Positions 20,337 through 30,606 of a DNA stretch of 64,000 nt are shown here, piece after piece (the first letter of the stretch is position 1; each line of letters begins with the position of its first letter). Source of the DNA: Fragum whitleyi. Its lineage: Eukaryota; Mollusca; Bivalvia; Cardiida; Cardiidae. The translations under genes were made by a program, and so were the position numbers. Below the pieces are notes generated by a model. The model saw only the letters and a program-made list of their open reading frames with translations. It did no database searches and had not been told where the DNA came from. The stretch covers positions 11,365,686-11,429,685 of the forward strand of contig OX411552.1 of NCBI GenBank assembly GCA_948146395.1. Direction: 5' to 3'.

Positions 20337-21479
20337 GGGTATAGTTGAAAGCGAAGCAGTGTTTCACGAAAGCGCACATTTCGATATAACAATCGTGCAT
20401 TTACATCAACGAAAGCGAGCAAATTTTTTATAAAATCATACACAGGCATTTTTCATGGTATTTTTTTCTCTATATTCTTTGTAATCAGATGCATTCATAT
20501 TTATTTTGGTAAGACGCAACTGAATGATTTACAATTAATAATATATACTCAAGCGCAATGAAAACGCGCCACCCAAAAAACTTGCACAAACTATCATAAA
20601 TTATATAAAATTTCCAATCGACTCCTTTTTTATCGTCTTTCAACATAAAAAGGAGCATGCGGACATAGCATAACTTAACATCAACCATGAGATGTCGCTG
20701 CTTGTTTGTTGGCCATTAAAAATGCCCTTCTGGCTTGCTCCTTTAAGTGTATGTTTGAAACAAGTTCTAAATTTCATAGTTAAAAGAAAAATGTCTTAGA
20801 GAATGAAAAATTCACATTTATTCTGAGCAAAAAGCAGTAAAGTGATCTCAACTTACGCATGGTATGGGATTAACTAAGAACAGGGGACAATCTTTTCATT
20901 AAAATCAAAGAATCGTAAATACCTTTATGGAACTCGTGTTTTCGAGTAATTTAAATTCCAAACAACATGTTTAGGTCCATCAGGGACGCTGAAGGTATGG
21001 TGAAGACCTATAAGTTATTGAGCGTTAGCATATGCACGAATCAACTGTCAAGACTATGTTTACCGTTCCGCAAGTAATAACCAGCATTTTCGCACTGAGT
21101 TAGAGGTTATGTAACCAAACATCGATCGACAGAAAGGTTATGCAAACCTACTTTGAAGATTTAAGATTAACGATTTTTAACTTTTCTACTAAGTCATAGG
21201 TTCCAAAACCGTCGACCGTTCTGAGCTTACTCTAACATAATTGTGTAGTAAATGGTCCATTACAAATTTATTTAGATTTGTAATGTTCATGCCTGAAGTA
21301 ATGGTACATTAAAAAAAATATACGAGAACAAATTCAGGTGGTGCGTTTTTATTGCTCGTGAGTATATGAGTTCCTGTGACAGATAAACAAAAACATCGTA
21401 ACTATAACTTAGATAAGCTGCATGTAAGGTGTGTCAACAATACAATAGAATACAGTTTTATAATACATAATTATTTAAT
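20337..21479. other. No gene seen
   Basis: A 67-codon minus-strand frame (20485-20688) shows no motif. A palindromic patch TTTATTTAGATTTGTAAT near 21268-21285 is minor. Confidence 0.3.
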
Positions 21480-21775
21480 ATTTTGGGGTTCCATCAATTT
21501 TCGTACATTCTGATTGGCTGGAAAATAGTTTTATTTCTCAATGAAAAGCGCAAAGTAGTCCAACAAGAAACCTGTTTTATTACGGAAAATATCTTCTTTT
21601 TTTACTTCATGATATAATATTATAAGATATGAAGGAATCATTGATTTAATTTCATGGAGGTGTGAAACTTAAAACCTAATCCCATTCATGTATTTTCATA
21701 CGGTATGATTAGGTCTTTAATTTCATATCCATGAAATAGGGAAAAACATACTCTCTTCATCTCTTAGGTAAGACA
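21480..21775. mobile_element. Family M element (M3)
   Basis: Shares CCATCAATTTTCGTACATTC, GATTGGCTGG and the hairpin AGGTGTGAAACTTAAAACC ... TTCATATCCATGAAAT with M2, and ends CTTCATCTCTTA. Confidence 0.5.
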
Positions 21776-21978
21776 TATCCGGCCAAATAGGCCTAAATGT
21801 CACGTTTTAACAAAAACAAAATATTGTATATAAGAGCATTTGATACTGAGTATGAAAGGCAGTCCATGATAATTATCCAAGTTTCAAGGTTAACCTGTAC
21901 TGGGATAAATCTCTTTCTATAACATCCAATTTATGGAGTTACTCGATGGTCCTTTTCCGCGAGATAAATCACCTGATA

Positions 21979-22387
21979 CATTCAGAATCATCGTGCAATT
22001 TACAAGTTGAATGATTTTTACTGATTTTGGAATAATATTGAATGAGGGTGTGGAGTGGGTTTTGAATGATTTTCAAGGGAGGTAAAACATCGAAAATTTC
22101 CACAATTTGGACGAAATAAGCGATTTTTTTACCTCATTTTAATAAATTTCCGTATTTTTCTCAAATGTGTCCTCATGGTCAAATCGAACCCTTGAACATC
22201 AATATCAGCCAAATAATTATGCAATTTTTTGATCGATTTGGTGGAAATATTTATCATTTTGATTCCGAAGGCGTTAAAACTATTTCGAAGCATTTTTTGA
22301 GCGAATGCTTGGAATCAATGATCCCTTAGTTAGTGATTTACATGGTTTTGATCGAGATGATTTTCCATTTCACGATGTGATTAACCG
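21979..22387 (-). mobile_element. MITE family A, diverged (A7)
   Basis: TA-flanked. Left CATTCAGAATCATCGTGCAA and right CCATTTCACGATGTGATTAA. The central hairpin has changed to AAATTTCCACAATTTGGACG and AATAAGCGATTTTT. It resembles A17 at 59391 in this variant core. Confidence 0.65.
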
Positions 22388-22654
22388 TATTTATACTTTC
22401 CAAAGTCAGCCTTTAAAACTGAATACAACGAGGAAAAGAAGAGAAATGGAAATTTGAATATTGATATTAATCGACACTATAAATTAGATTGTATAGTTCT
22501 AGTTTTTACACGGATAAATTCGATATTAACACCCAAATCCATGTAAAAGTATCCTTGTGGAGATACAATATCATGCTTATCACATGAAATATTAGTTGAT
22601 CTTATCGTTCTATCTTTGACATATCCCACCCTTTAAACTAATATTGGCATCCAC
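22388..22654. other. No feature seen
   Basis: Short AT-rich spacer between A7 and the long palindrome H1. Confidence 0.3.
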
Positions 22655-23480
22655 TCGGGAACCCTCGGCGATTCTACGGAATAGACCTCGGGAATAATAA
22701 GGCTGCAGCCATGAAAGCGCGTCATATCGCACGTGTGTTTATATGACGTCACAAACATAACTCAGGATGACGTTGCGAAAAATAAAATCAACGTAAGGTT
22801 AGAATTGGGCATATTATAATTTGAAAACAAAACGCAGTGTTTTACTGCGTTTTGCTTTCAAATTATAACATGCCAACATGATCTCCAAAGACGATCGGAA
22901 AATATTTAAGGAATACACTTTTTCTTCGAGCGTATTAACCAAAGTACCACCAGGAGCCGAATTACCGAAAAATGACCAAAAATTACTACACTCACGTCCG
23001 AGGTACTTTCCAGTTTACGGAAAAGTCCGAGCGATGTTACGAATGATTTGCATCTTTACAATCGCATTCGGAACATCGCTCGGACTTTTCCGTAACTTGA
23101 AAAGTACCTCGGACGTAAGTGTAGTAATTTTGGGTCATTTTTTAGGTAATTCGGCTCCTGGTGGTACTTCGGTTAATACGCATAAAGAAAATCACTTTTT
23201 TTAATTCTTTCCGATCGTCTTTCGAGATCTTTTGGGCATATAATAATTTGATGACAAAACGCAGTAAGACACTGCGTTTTGTTATCAAATTATGAAATGC
23301 CCATTATTCATCTTTCGTTGATTTTGTTTTATGCAACGTCATCCTTAGCGGGATCGTTTATGTTTGTGACGTCATATAAACCAACGTGCGAAATGACGAG
23401 CTTTCATGGCTGCGCCCGTATTATTCCCGAGGTCTATTCCGTAGAATCGCCTAGGGTTCCCGATTGTACAATTCGGTGAT
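22655..23480. mobile_element. Long near-perfect palindrome, foldback family H (H1)
   Basis: The ~400-bp arms meet near 23062. Outer words GGCGATTCTACGGAATAGAC and GTCTATTCCGTAGAATCGCC are inverses, as are CACGTCCGAGGTACTTTCCA and AAAAGTACCTCGGACGTAAG near the centre. Each arm also holds its own small hairpin (AAAACGCAGTGTTTTACTGCGTTTT). The 108-codon plus-strand frame at 22878-23204 lies inside the palindrome and is not considered coding. Diverged pieces occur at 26635-27340, 29830-30283 and about 60050-60170. Confidence 0.75.
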
Positions 23481-23962
23481 GCCGACACGTCGGGGATTCT
23501 TATTTTCATCGGCCGCTTAGCAAAAATTAACACTGGCCAGGCGTCGGCGATTTCAGAACAAAACATATATTTGCAGTCACATAAAACCGCCTATGTGAAG
23601 ATGTCTTACTTCTTGGCAAAATGAAGCAGATTTTACATGCTCGATTAAAAAACTAGCATGCTGACGATACGCCGATGAGATTTAGTTGCCTAGTCGGCGA
23701 TACGTCTACGATGCGTCGCCGACTAGTCGCCTATCCAAAACGGAAGAGAAGAGTCGAGATAATGAGTCTGCGATGTGTACAAAATCGTTCGTGGCCTGGC
23801 GTTAGTCGTTAATACATCGTTGACTTCCACAATTCTAAAAGACTCTTTCGATTTTGTCAATGATTCCACAAAAAGACAATAGATTAAGTAATGTTGACCT
23901 ATCGTACATGCAATACGCACTGTTTGTCAAATTCGTTTGTACAGGCTGCTTTTTCTTGCAAC
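23481..23962. other. No gene seen
   Basis: A patch at 23660-23740 is CpG-containing (GATACGCCGATG, CGCCGACTAGTCGCC) and partly palindromic. No protein motif in the short frames. Confidence 0.3.
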
Positions 23963-24093
23963 GTGCAGCGTTCAGGATGACATAACAATGAAAACTGATT
24001 GCAGATTATACGCCGCTCTGCACGCAAATAAACGTGCAAAGCGGCGTATAATTTGCAAATAGTTTGCACCGTTTACTTCATCCTGAACGCAGG
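23963..24093. mobile_element. Palindromic MITE family E (E2)
   Basis: GCAGCGTTCAGGATGA and TCATCCTGAACGCAGG are inverted ends. The inner stem is ATACGCCGCTCTGCACG/CGTGCAAAGCGGCGTAT. Same layout as E1. Confidence 0.55.
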
Positions 24094-24317
24094 TTAGGTT
24101 AAAGATCGCACCGCAACACCAAAAATCTTCACTCTCCATCTCGCTTTTGCGTTCGGGGATTAGAATGGTCTTTTCTTTTTCGTCAAAGATCGACAACTTT
24201 TTCTTTTCCGTGAACTAGATTTTGCGCACACATCTCTGTTGTACATGTACGCTTGCGCACAAAGAAGCTCAATTAAAAACATCAAAATGAGTCAGAAGAT
24301 GTTTATATTCACACAAT

Positions 24318-24380
24318 GTAATTATTTAAGAGATGAAGAGCACTTTATGGAGGCATGAAACTAAAATTAAAGTGACACTA
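24318..24380. repeat. Family M fragment (M4)
   Basis: TAAGAGATGAAGAGCACTTT followed by GGAGGCATGAAACTAAAA matches one arm of the family-M hairpin. Confidence 0.35.
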
Positions 24381-25597
24381 AAGCATGAATTCTCTTAGCA
24401 AACTCTTTCAGGATTATTACTATTATTAATATTATCGTTTAGACTTGTTTTGTTTCATACCAAAATACAAAACCCTTTTAATGTCTTAAAACAATTTCGC
24501 CAATAAAAAATCAGTACCGATAAAGAAGTCGAATTTATATAGTTCATAATAAGGAATGTGATTTGACGAAAATGTATCTAAAGTCAATCAAATTCCTCGT
24601 TGATAGTTCTTATCGTTGATTCAGACTTCTGATCGTGTACACCGGAATGTTTTGAAGTCATATTGCTCTTTCCTTTTATTTTATGTTTCAATTTGATGCG
24701 ACAAAACCAGAAATGAGAGAAAAAATACAAGTATAAAGAGATTTGATCAACTACGAGGTAATTCAGACGGGTCCAATTTGAAAGGAGTTTCAGACTACAT
24801 GTATATTTTTTGAAATTATAAAATTATAAAAAGTCTTAGTATTTTGGGGGAAAAACATACATGTAATACTGTTACTAGCAATTTTCTCCTTTTTCATAGG
24901 GTTTACAGTACGTTTTCAATAATAGGAGTTTTGAGGAACGGGTTAAGGCCTTTGAAAACCGGGAAAATGTTTGTCTACTAAGCACGTTAAGGGCTAAAAG
25001 AAACACGCCCTTTTATTTTTTCATCCAAACCAAAAGTGAGTGTCAGATAGCTCGCGAGAAAATACTGCGGATGACACTTTTAATGACAGTAAGCGATATG
25101 ATGTATGGGGCGCTTATGTTCTTCACGAAATCTGAAACTTTAATTTCAATTTGGAAGTTTGAAGACAAATCGCCGATTGACTTTTAAACACCTCACCCTA
25201 AAACAGGTGTTCGCTGTCCATCTGTACATCGTATCCTCGTCATTGTCTAATTCGCTAGCGGGGACCGAGATGTCAGTAGAGGATCAAATGTGATTCGGAG
25301 GAGGGTGTTCATATGAACCCCTCCCTGATGCCTATTTATTTCATTGTCATAGAGGAATTCAATGAAAATTGTGTAATAGTAAATAAACTTACATCAGGAT
25401 TTGTCAACAAAATAAGGTCCAAAGGACAAGTAACGATCACAAAGGGTCTTCTTCAAAGGTTTGGGAGTCCCCGTTTTAAATATATAACCAATTTTGGCTT
25501 TTCTCACATTTTTGCGCAAAGATTGAAATATTCCCTGGATCACGTAGCTTAGCTACCTACACAATGTATTAGATAGATATATACCTTTAAGCATCTA
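24381..25597. other. No gene seen
   Basis: Anonymous sequence. The 79-codon frame at 25313-25552 has no recognisable domain or splice context. Confidence 0.3.
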
Positions 25598-25652
25598 CTT
25601 CAGAAAAGAATTGAAGACTGTTTTAAGCAGTCTTCAAATCTTTTCTGAAGTT
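25598..25652. repeat. Compact hairpin
   Basis: ACTTCAGAAAAGAATTGAAG / CTTCAAATCTTTTCTGAAGT form a stem interrupted by one mismatch around TTTTAAG. It is isolated; function unknown. Confidence 0.55.
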
Positions 25653-26032
25653 GATTTCCAGAGGGTTTTGCCGACTTACATCAAATAGTTTTTGAAAGTC
25701 CCGGCTACTTATTTGTGATTCTCAGACTCGCAAAAGCCTGTGTCCCTTAAAAAGTCTGGCGATATTTGTATGTTCGAACCATCTTTAAAGGAATACTGGA
25801 CCTGTCCTTGTCACAATGACAATACAGTGTTTGTGCGTTAGTACGTAAGTGTGTGCGTCCGTCCGAATTATTCCGAGTAGATGTGCTACTTGTATTTTTT
25901 TTTAATAGCTTCATTGACAAGATCGAAGGTCAAGGTTAAATGTTAAAATTGAGCTGTCCGGAGTATATCTTCTACAAGTTTAGATGGATTTCAAAGTAAC
26001 TTGATCCATCTATTCTCCATTTGTATGTTTGT
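25653..26032. other. No feature seen
   Basis: Anonymous sequence preceding a minus-strand SINE. Confidence 0.3.
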
Positions 26033-26283
26033 ATGGGGTTTAACACCACTTTCAACAATCTCTTAGTTATATCGCGGAGGCTGGAGCACCTAACAATAGA
26101 TTCCTGGTCCTTACACCAGTACCACCATTACATCCTTTCCTATCCCCCAGCTTCTATCTCACTTATGTCTTCGATTGTCAACCCGTTGGTGAGAGACAAA
26201 AAGCCGGGAAGAATGAGTGTCGCCGTAAGGGATCGAATCTAGGACCTTTAGAATGATAGTCCGATGCGCTACCACTGCATCAT
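26033..26283 (-). mobile_element. tRNA-derived SINE (S2)
   Basis: On the minus strand: an A-box-like GTGGTAGCGCATCGGACT, B-box-like AGATTCGATCCC, body TTGACAATCGAAGACATAAG, then ATCTATTGTTAGGTGCTCCA and a terminal TGGTGTTAAACCCC. Same family as S1. Confidence 0.7.
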
Positions 26284-26634
26284 AACGGAGTTTGATCTCC
26301 GTCATTTGCAAATGTGCTATTTGAAATAAATATTAAGATACGAGAAACGGATCCTACTTCCTCCATAATCTTTCAGAAAGCCATTTTCATATAATTTACT
26401 ATATACCAGGAAAAATAGCCCAGACGGTCCATTCATCTTTGATGCATGTTTATAATGCGATATCTACATAGTATGTGCATTGCTTGTGGCAAGGCAAGTT
26501 CGGTGAAAGTTTAATAGGACTCCGTCAATGATTGTATAAAGATATTCACGATTTTATCAGAAATCTGTCCCGAAGATCCATTTTCCTAGCAGAATCAAAA
26601 ATATGATATTGTAAATTTATGATGCATGGTGCCA
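26284..26634. other. No gene seen
   Basis: AT-rich spacer without recognisable features. Confidence 0.3.
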
Positions 26635-27340
26635 ACATTCGGAACATCTCTCCGACTTTTCTAAAACATGAAAAGCACATCGGATGTAGGTGAAATAATT
26701 TTTGCTTTATTTTTTGTTGTTAACTGGTCTTCTTGCGGAACTTTGGTCAATACGCTTGTAGAAAATAAAATTTCTTGTATGCTTTTGAATCATCTATGCA
26801 GACATTTTAGGCATTCGGAACATCGCTCGGACTTTTTCATAACCAAGAAGGTACCTCAGATATAAATGTAGTAATTTTGGGTCATTATTTTGGTAATTCA
26901 GTTTCTGGTGGTACTCCCGTTAATACGCTTGAAAAAATATTTTGTTTATGCCTTCCGATCATCCGTGGAGATCTTTTGAGCATACTATAATCTAGTGACA
27001 AAACGTTTTGTAATGCCCAAATTTTATTCTTTAGTTGATTTTGTTAAATGTGCATCGTCATTCTTAGCGAAGTTGTTGATGTTTGTGACCCACGTGCGAA
27101 ATTCGTGTGTTTTATGACTGTGCCCTTTTTATTCACGATGTCTATTCCGTAGAATTGATGAGAGTTTTCTATCACATTATGTTATCCACAGTAATATTTT
27201 GTCGTTGTTTTTCTAAATATTTTCTTGATGGTTGTCACGCCATGTTAAACCACATGCTAAATCATGCGCTTTCATGGCTGCGCCATCATTATTCCCGAGG
27301 TCTTTTCCGTAGAATCGCCGAGGTATCCCGATAGGTGTGC
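26635..27340. mobile_element. Diverged fragments of foldback family H (H2-H4)
   Basis: Three pieces resemble the right arm of H1: 26635-26780 (CATTCGGAACATCTCTCCGA), 26808-27165 (CATTCGGAACATCGCTCGGA through TCTATTCCGTAGAATTG) and 27240-27340 (CTTTCATGGCTGCGCCATCA through CGTAGAATCGCCGAGG). All are in the same direction and the left arms are missing. The short open frames here are repeat by-products. Confidence 0.6.
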
Positions 27341-28261
27341 ATATAGACTGCCGAGTTGCAAAAAAAGTAAATGCTTATCTATGCGAGTAAGTACTAAGTT
27401 TGTTTGTTTGTTTGTTTCTGTATGTTTTAGTTTTTGGAGGTGTTGGGGCTCGTAACTTTGACTCGGAATGTCTCCATTTACAAATCTCTATGGCTGAGAG
27501 GACACGAAACGTAATTAGTTATGTTTGTCGTTAGATATTGTACGGCAGGGTGAGTAATGATGCTTCAAATGTAATCTTGGAAAGATCTCATACAGATGTT
27601 CATGTACAGATCAAATTATATACACCTGACAACACTGACATATCTCTCAAATCAAACAAATAACTCTCGTACAAAACAAGACATTGTTCCTTTACACTGT
27701 GAATCATCTCTTAATGATACACTTGAAAATCTGACAAATGCTTAGATAGTGTTCGGAGACAGAACTAAGTTTGTTGTGGCGATTATCATTTTATTCTCCG
27801 TGTGCGCCCACAGCCTCGCTCATACGATAACAATGTTATAGTCGTCAACGAACAATAGGGTAGACAACCGCACACAAATTTAAATGTTTTGATATTTCCA
27901 GAACTGACGCCATATGCCGTATCATACCTTTGTAAACTTTATTGGTAAAACGACATGTTGCCCTTGACCATTTACAATATGTAATTTTATTATATACAAT
28001 TACATGAAGTATTGCCAAGACAGAATTCATACAATAAATGTTAAAATATAATCGAAATATATAGATGAAGGAAAGCAAGATTTTTATAGTGATAATAAAC
28101 TTTTAAGAGGAAGAAGCCTCTGTGTTTAGAACCGTGTCTCTTTTTTTCAAACCTGTGTAATAAATGAAGACAATTGTAAGTATAATCTCTCTTTTTCTGC
28201 TGTTTTTTTTTTTTTTGTTTTGTTTTGTTTTAATTTCATTAGTGAAATAAATTTGGGTATG
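27341..28261. other. No gene seen
   Basis: Includes (TTTG)n near 27400-27417 and a T-rich run near 28203-28231. Nothing coding was recognised. Confidence 0.3.
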
Positions 28262-28440
28262 CTCGACGAGCTTACTTTGATTCCAAATCTCGGTCTGAGA
28301 TCACAGTAAGCAGGACAGCATGAAAAAGTGATATTCTGATTCGGTCATACTCCGGGAAGAACATTTACAAATAAGGTCAATCCTTTTGATCCCCGTCAGT
28401 CAGTCAAAAAAGGTGCAAAAAAGTGTTTCTTTAATCTGGA
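28262..28440 (-). pseudogene. Possible decayed LINE ORF C-terminus
   Basis: The minus strand translates to RIDLICKCSSRSMTESEYHF followed by FMLSC. After a +1/-1 shift the next bases read CCPAYCDLRPRFGIK. This resembles the C-x-C ... E-x-HF ... C-P-x-Y-x-x-LR tail found at the end of many non-LTR reverse transcriptases. At least one frameshift and a stop are present, and no RT motifs were found upstream. Low confidence. Confidence 0.3.
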
Positions 28441-28596
28441 ATCTTTCCAAGCGGACTAAATCTGTGCGCGAGAGGCAGCAATAGTGTGTATTGTGGGCTT
28501 TTTCATCTGGTAATGGATATTGCCTTGGTAACTTAGACAAGTGTAACATGTTTCAGATGGCTGTAAGACTTATGACATGTTACTGAAAAGCAAGTA

Positions 28597-28920
28597 TCAG
28601 CCCAGTTTATCAAGATCAATCACCATACTTCCCATTGCACTCTTACGAGCAGGACGACCATTTTTGACGAGACGGAGCATATTAAAGACTGTCCTGAGCA
28701 AGGAACCATGTGAATTTGGAGTTTGGTCACTACACCTGTTCTTGACTAAGACAGACCCAGCTTTTGTATGGACGTTAAAAACGACATGAGAAGAGAATGA
28801 TGTATGCCCAATGAATGCTTTCTTTTGCGTTGTAGCCATATATCGACCGATCTTTCTTTCTGTTGCATCATTGGTGGTTGTGTCAAGCATCAATGTTATT
28901 GGCAACTGCTTCCTCAGCAT
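28597..28920 (-). pseudogene. 107-codon open frame of unknown identity, interrupted by element K2
   Basis: The minus-strand frame starts MLRKQLPITLMLDTTTN and ends MVIDLDKLG. I do not recognise a domain. The ATG coincides with one copy of the 9-bp target duplication of K2. Removing K2 and one duplication copy continues the frame upstream (...ILKPIPVSRPVSK) to about 29290, for roughly 154 codons. The opposite strand is also fairly open, so strand and coding status are uncertain. It may be a broken host or transposon gene. Confidence 0.25.
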
Positions 28921-29143
28921 TAGCCTGGCTCCCAGGCTGTCAGCTAGTTTTAAAATTAATAAGGTAGACCACTCATGTATAACTATTTTATTTCAAATTA
29001 CCTCCCATATTCTCAAAAACTGACCACTGATCGGCCAGTCAGAGAATATGAGCTGATACGAAATTTTCTTTCTCTAGTTGAATTTTGCTTATTTTTTCAC
29101 AATAATTCAGATCAGTAGGACGGGAGCCAGTCTACCTCAGCAT
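28912..29143 (-). mobile_element. MITE family K, intact copy (K2)
   Basis: The 214-bp element 28921-29134 begins TAGCCTGGCTCCC and ends GGGAGCCAGTCTA, flanked by CCTCAGCAT on both sides (28912-28920 and 29135-29143). The interior GACCACTGATCGGCCAGTCA matches K1 in inverse orientation. A 9-bp target duplication is usual for Mutator-like and some other DNA transposons. Confidence 0.75.
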
Positions 29144-30057
29144 CTTTGACACAGGTCTGCTTACTGGTATGGGCTTTAGAATGGGAATTCTTCTTCCAAG
29201 TGCAAGACCTTTTGCCAGTACCGTTGTTGATGTTTTTTTTCTAAATAGACGAAAATGAGCGTACTCTAAGGAATTTGTTGCCAATCAGTCCCTTGTTCCT
29301 ACAGAATGGAATTGTTGCTCATTATTTTAGTTTTTAGATCTAGCTGTGCATATGTAAGGCTTATTGCAAAACAAAAAGATTTTAGACCAGAAAAACGGGA
29401 TATGTGCCATATGACAAGTACATGAGTAGGGTCAATTCGCCGTGAAATGGGGGGGGGGGGGGGCATATATATAATATCACTTTAATAAAACATATAACAA
29501 ATACTATAATACGTACTTAGTGTTTTGTATGAAACAAATATCTAACAACGGAGTTAGACATGTTTTCACACAATACACTAAGTATTTATTTTATTTATCT
29601 CGTAACCTCCATTTGCTTTGTTTTCGTCGATGTTTCTAACAGAAATGCTAGTTTCTAAAAATAACCGCGTTATGTCACTGTTTGAAAAATATTGAAAATA
29701 TTCATGTGATATCATAAATTATCATATGGGATGTTATCACAGGATATTTGTATATTTATAAGATAAATATTGATAACATTTTTATCCAGTTATTGTATTC
29801 ATTACTCCACCTACAACTCAGACTGTGGACAGACTTTTCATTCGGAACACCACTCGGCAAATCTCACGATCAACCTCGGATGTACATAGACGGACTACTT
29901 TTGAAAATTACGGGGAACCTTGGACAAACTCGATGGCGTCAGTGAAAATGGCGTTAGCCCTCGAAACTTCGAGTGAAAATATTCGACGTCGCCAACGCTA
30001 CTCGTTTAAGTCACTGACATGAAACCATCGTATCCTAATATAAATATCTTTAGATTC
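29144..30057. other. No intact gene; poly(G) tract and family-H fragment
   Basis: A 15-base G-run lies at 29449-29463. At 29830-29890 ATTCGGAACACCACTCGG and CAACCTCGGATGTACAT recall family H. The 65-codon frames at 29748-30022 overlap this repeat and are not supported. Confidence 0.35.
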
Positions 30058-30137
30058 CTAAATAACGGCTGAAAAATCTTAATTTTTGAGAATGATTCGT
30101 CATTCTCAAAAAGTAAGATTTTTCAGTCGTTATTTAC
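30058..30137. repeat. Near-perfect 80-bp palindrome
   Basis: TAAATAACGGCTGAAAAATC and GATTTTTCAGTCGTTATTTA are inverted around a GAGAATGATTCGTCATTCTC core. It sits between two family-H fragments, probably as part of that decayed element. Confidence 0.6.
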
Positions 30138-30224
30138 TGAAAAAATAAAAATCTACAATGCTAGTTTTTCTTACACTGTTTCCGCCGAACAAAATGCACG
30201 GTTTTGTTACATACCCATCCGCCT

Positions 30225-30283
30225 TACATACATCCTAAGTCTGTTGCAGTTTACGGAAATGGCCGAGTGATGTTCCGAATGGT
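30225..30283. repeat. Family H fragment at the LINE insertion site
   Basis: GTTTACGGAAATGGCCGAGT and GATGTTCCGAATGG match the central part of H1. The LINE begins directly after the AAACGTGGACT that follows this fragment. Confidence 0.5.
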
Positions 30284-30606
30284 AAACGTGGACTTGCATA
30301 TCCTTTTCTTTTTTCATTGTACATTTGTTAAATTGTTATTTTGTTTATTTGACTTAATGTTTTTTCAATACTTTATTTTCAATTCTATTCTTAAGCAAAA
30401 AGGGTGTTTCTCAAAGTCTTTCTCACAGTTAGATACATTTGTTTTATTCAGTTCAGATTCTGAATGTGTAGTCTGTAAGCGTGGCGCAAATTTTACAATC
30501 TTGTCTTATTCCGAGATATGGCCAGGCTGAAAGGTAAATCCTGTTTCTTGCCAACATTCAGACTACACTACAGATTTAGAATGTTTATATTTTTGTATTT
30601 TTTCTC

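Noticed and set aside
22878..23204. 108-codon ORF in the palindrome H1
   Set aside because: The frame runs through both arms of a palindrome, so its two halves are complementary by construction. No protein family fits.
25598..25652. Rho-independent terminator
   Set aside because: The genome is eukaryotic and there is no gene upstream. It is a simple hairpin repeat.
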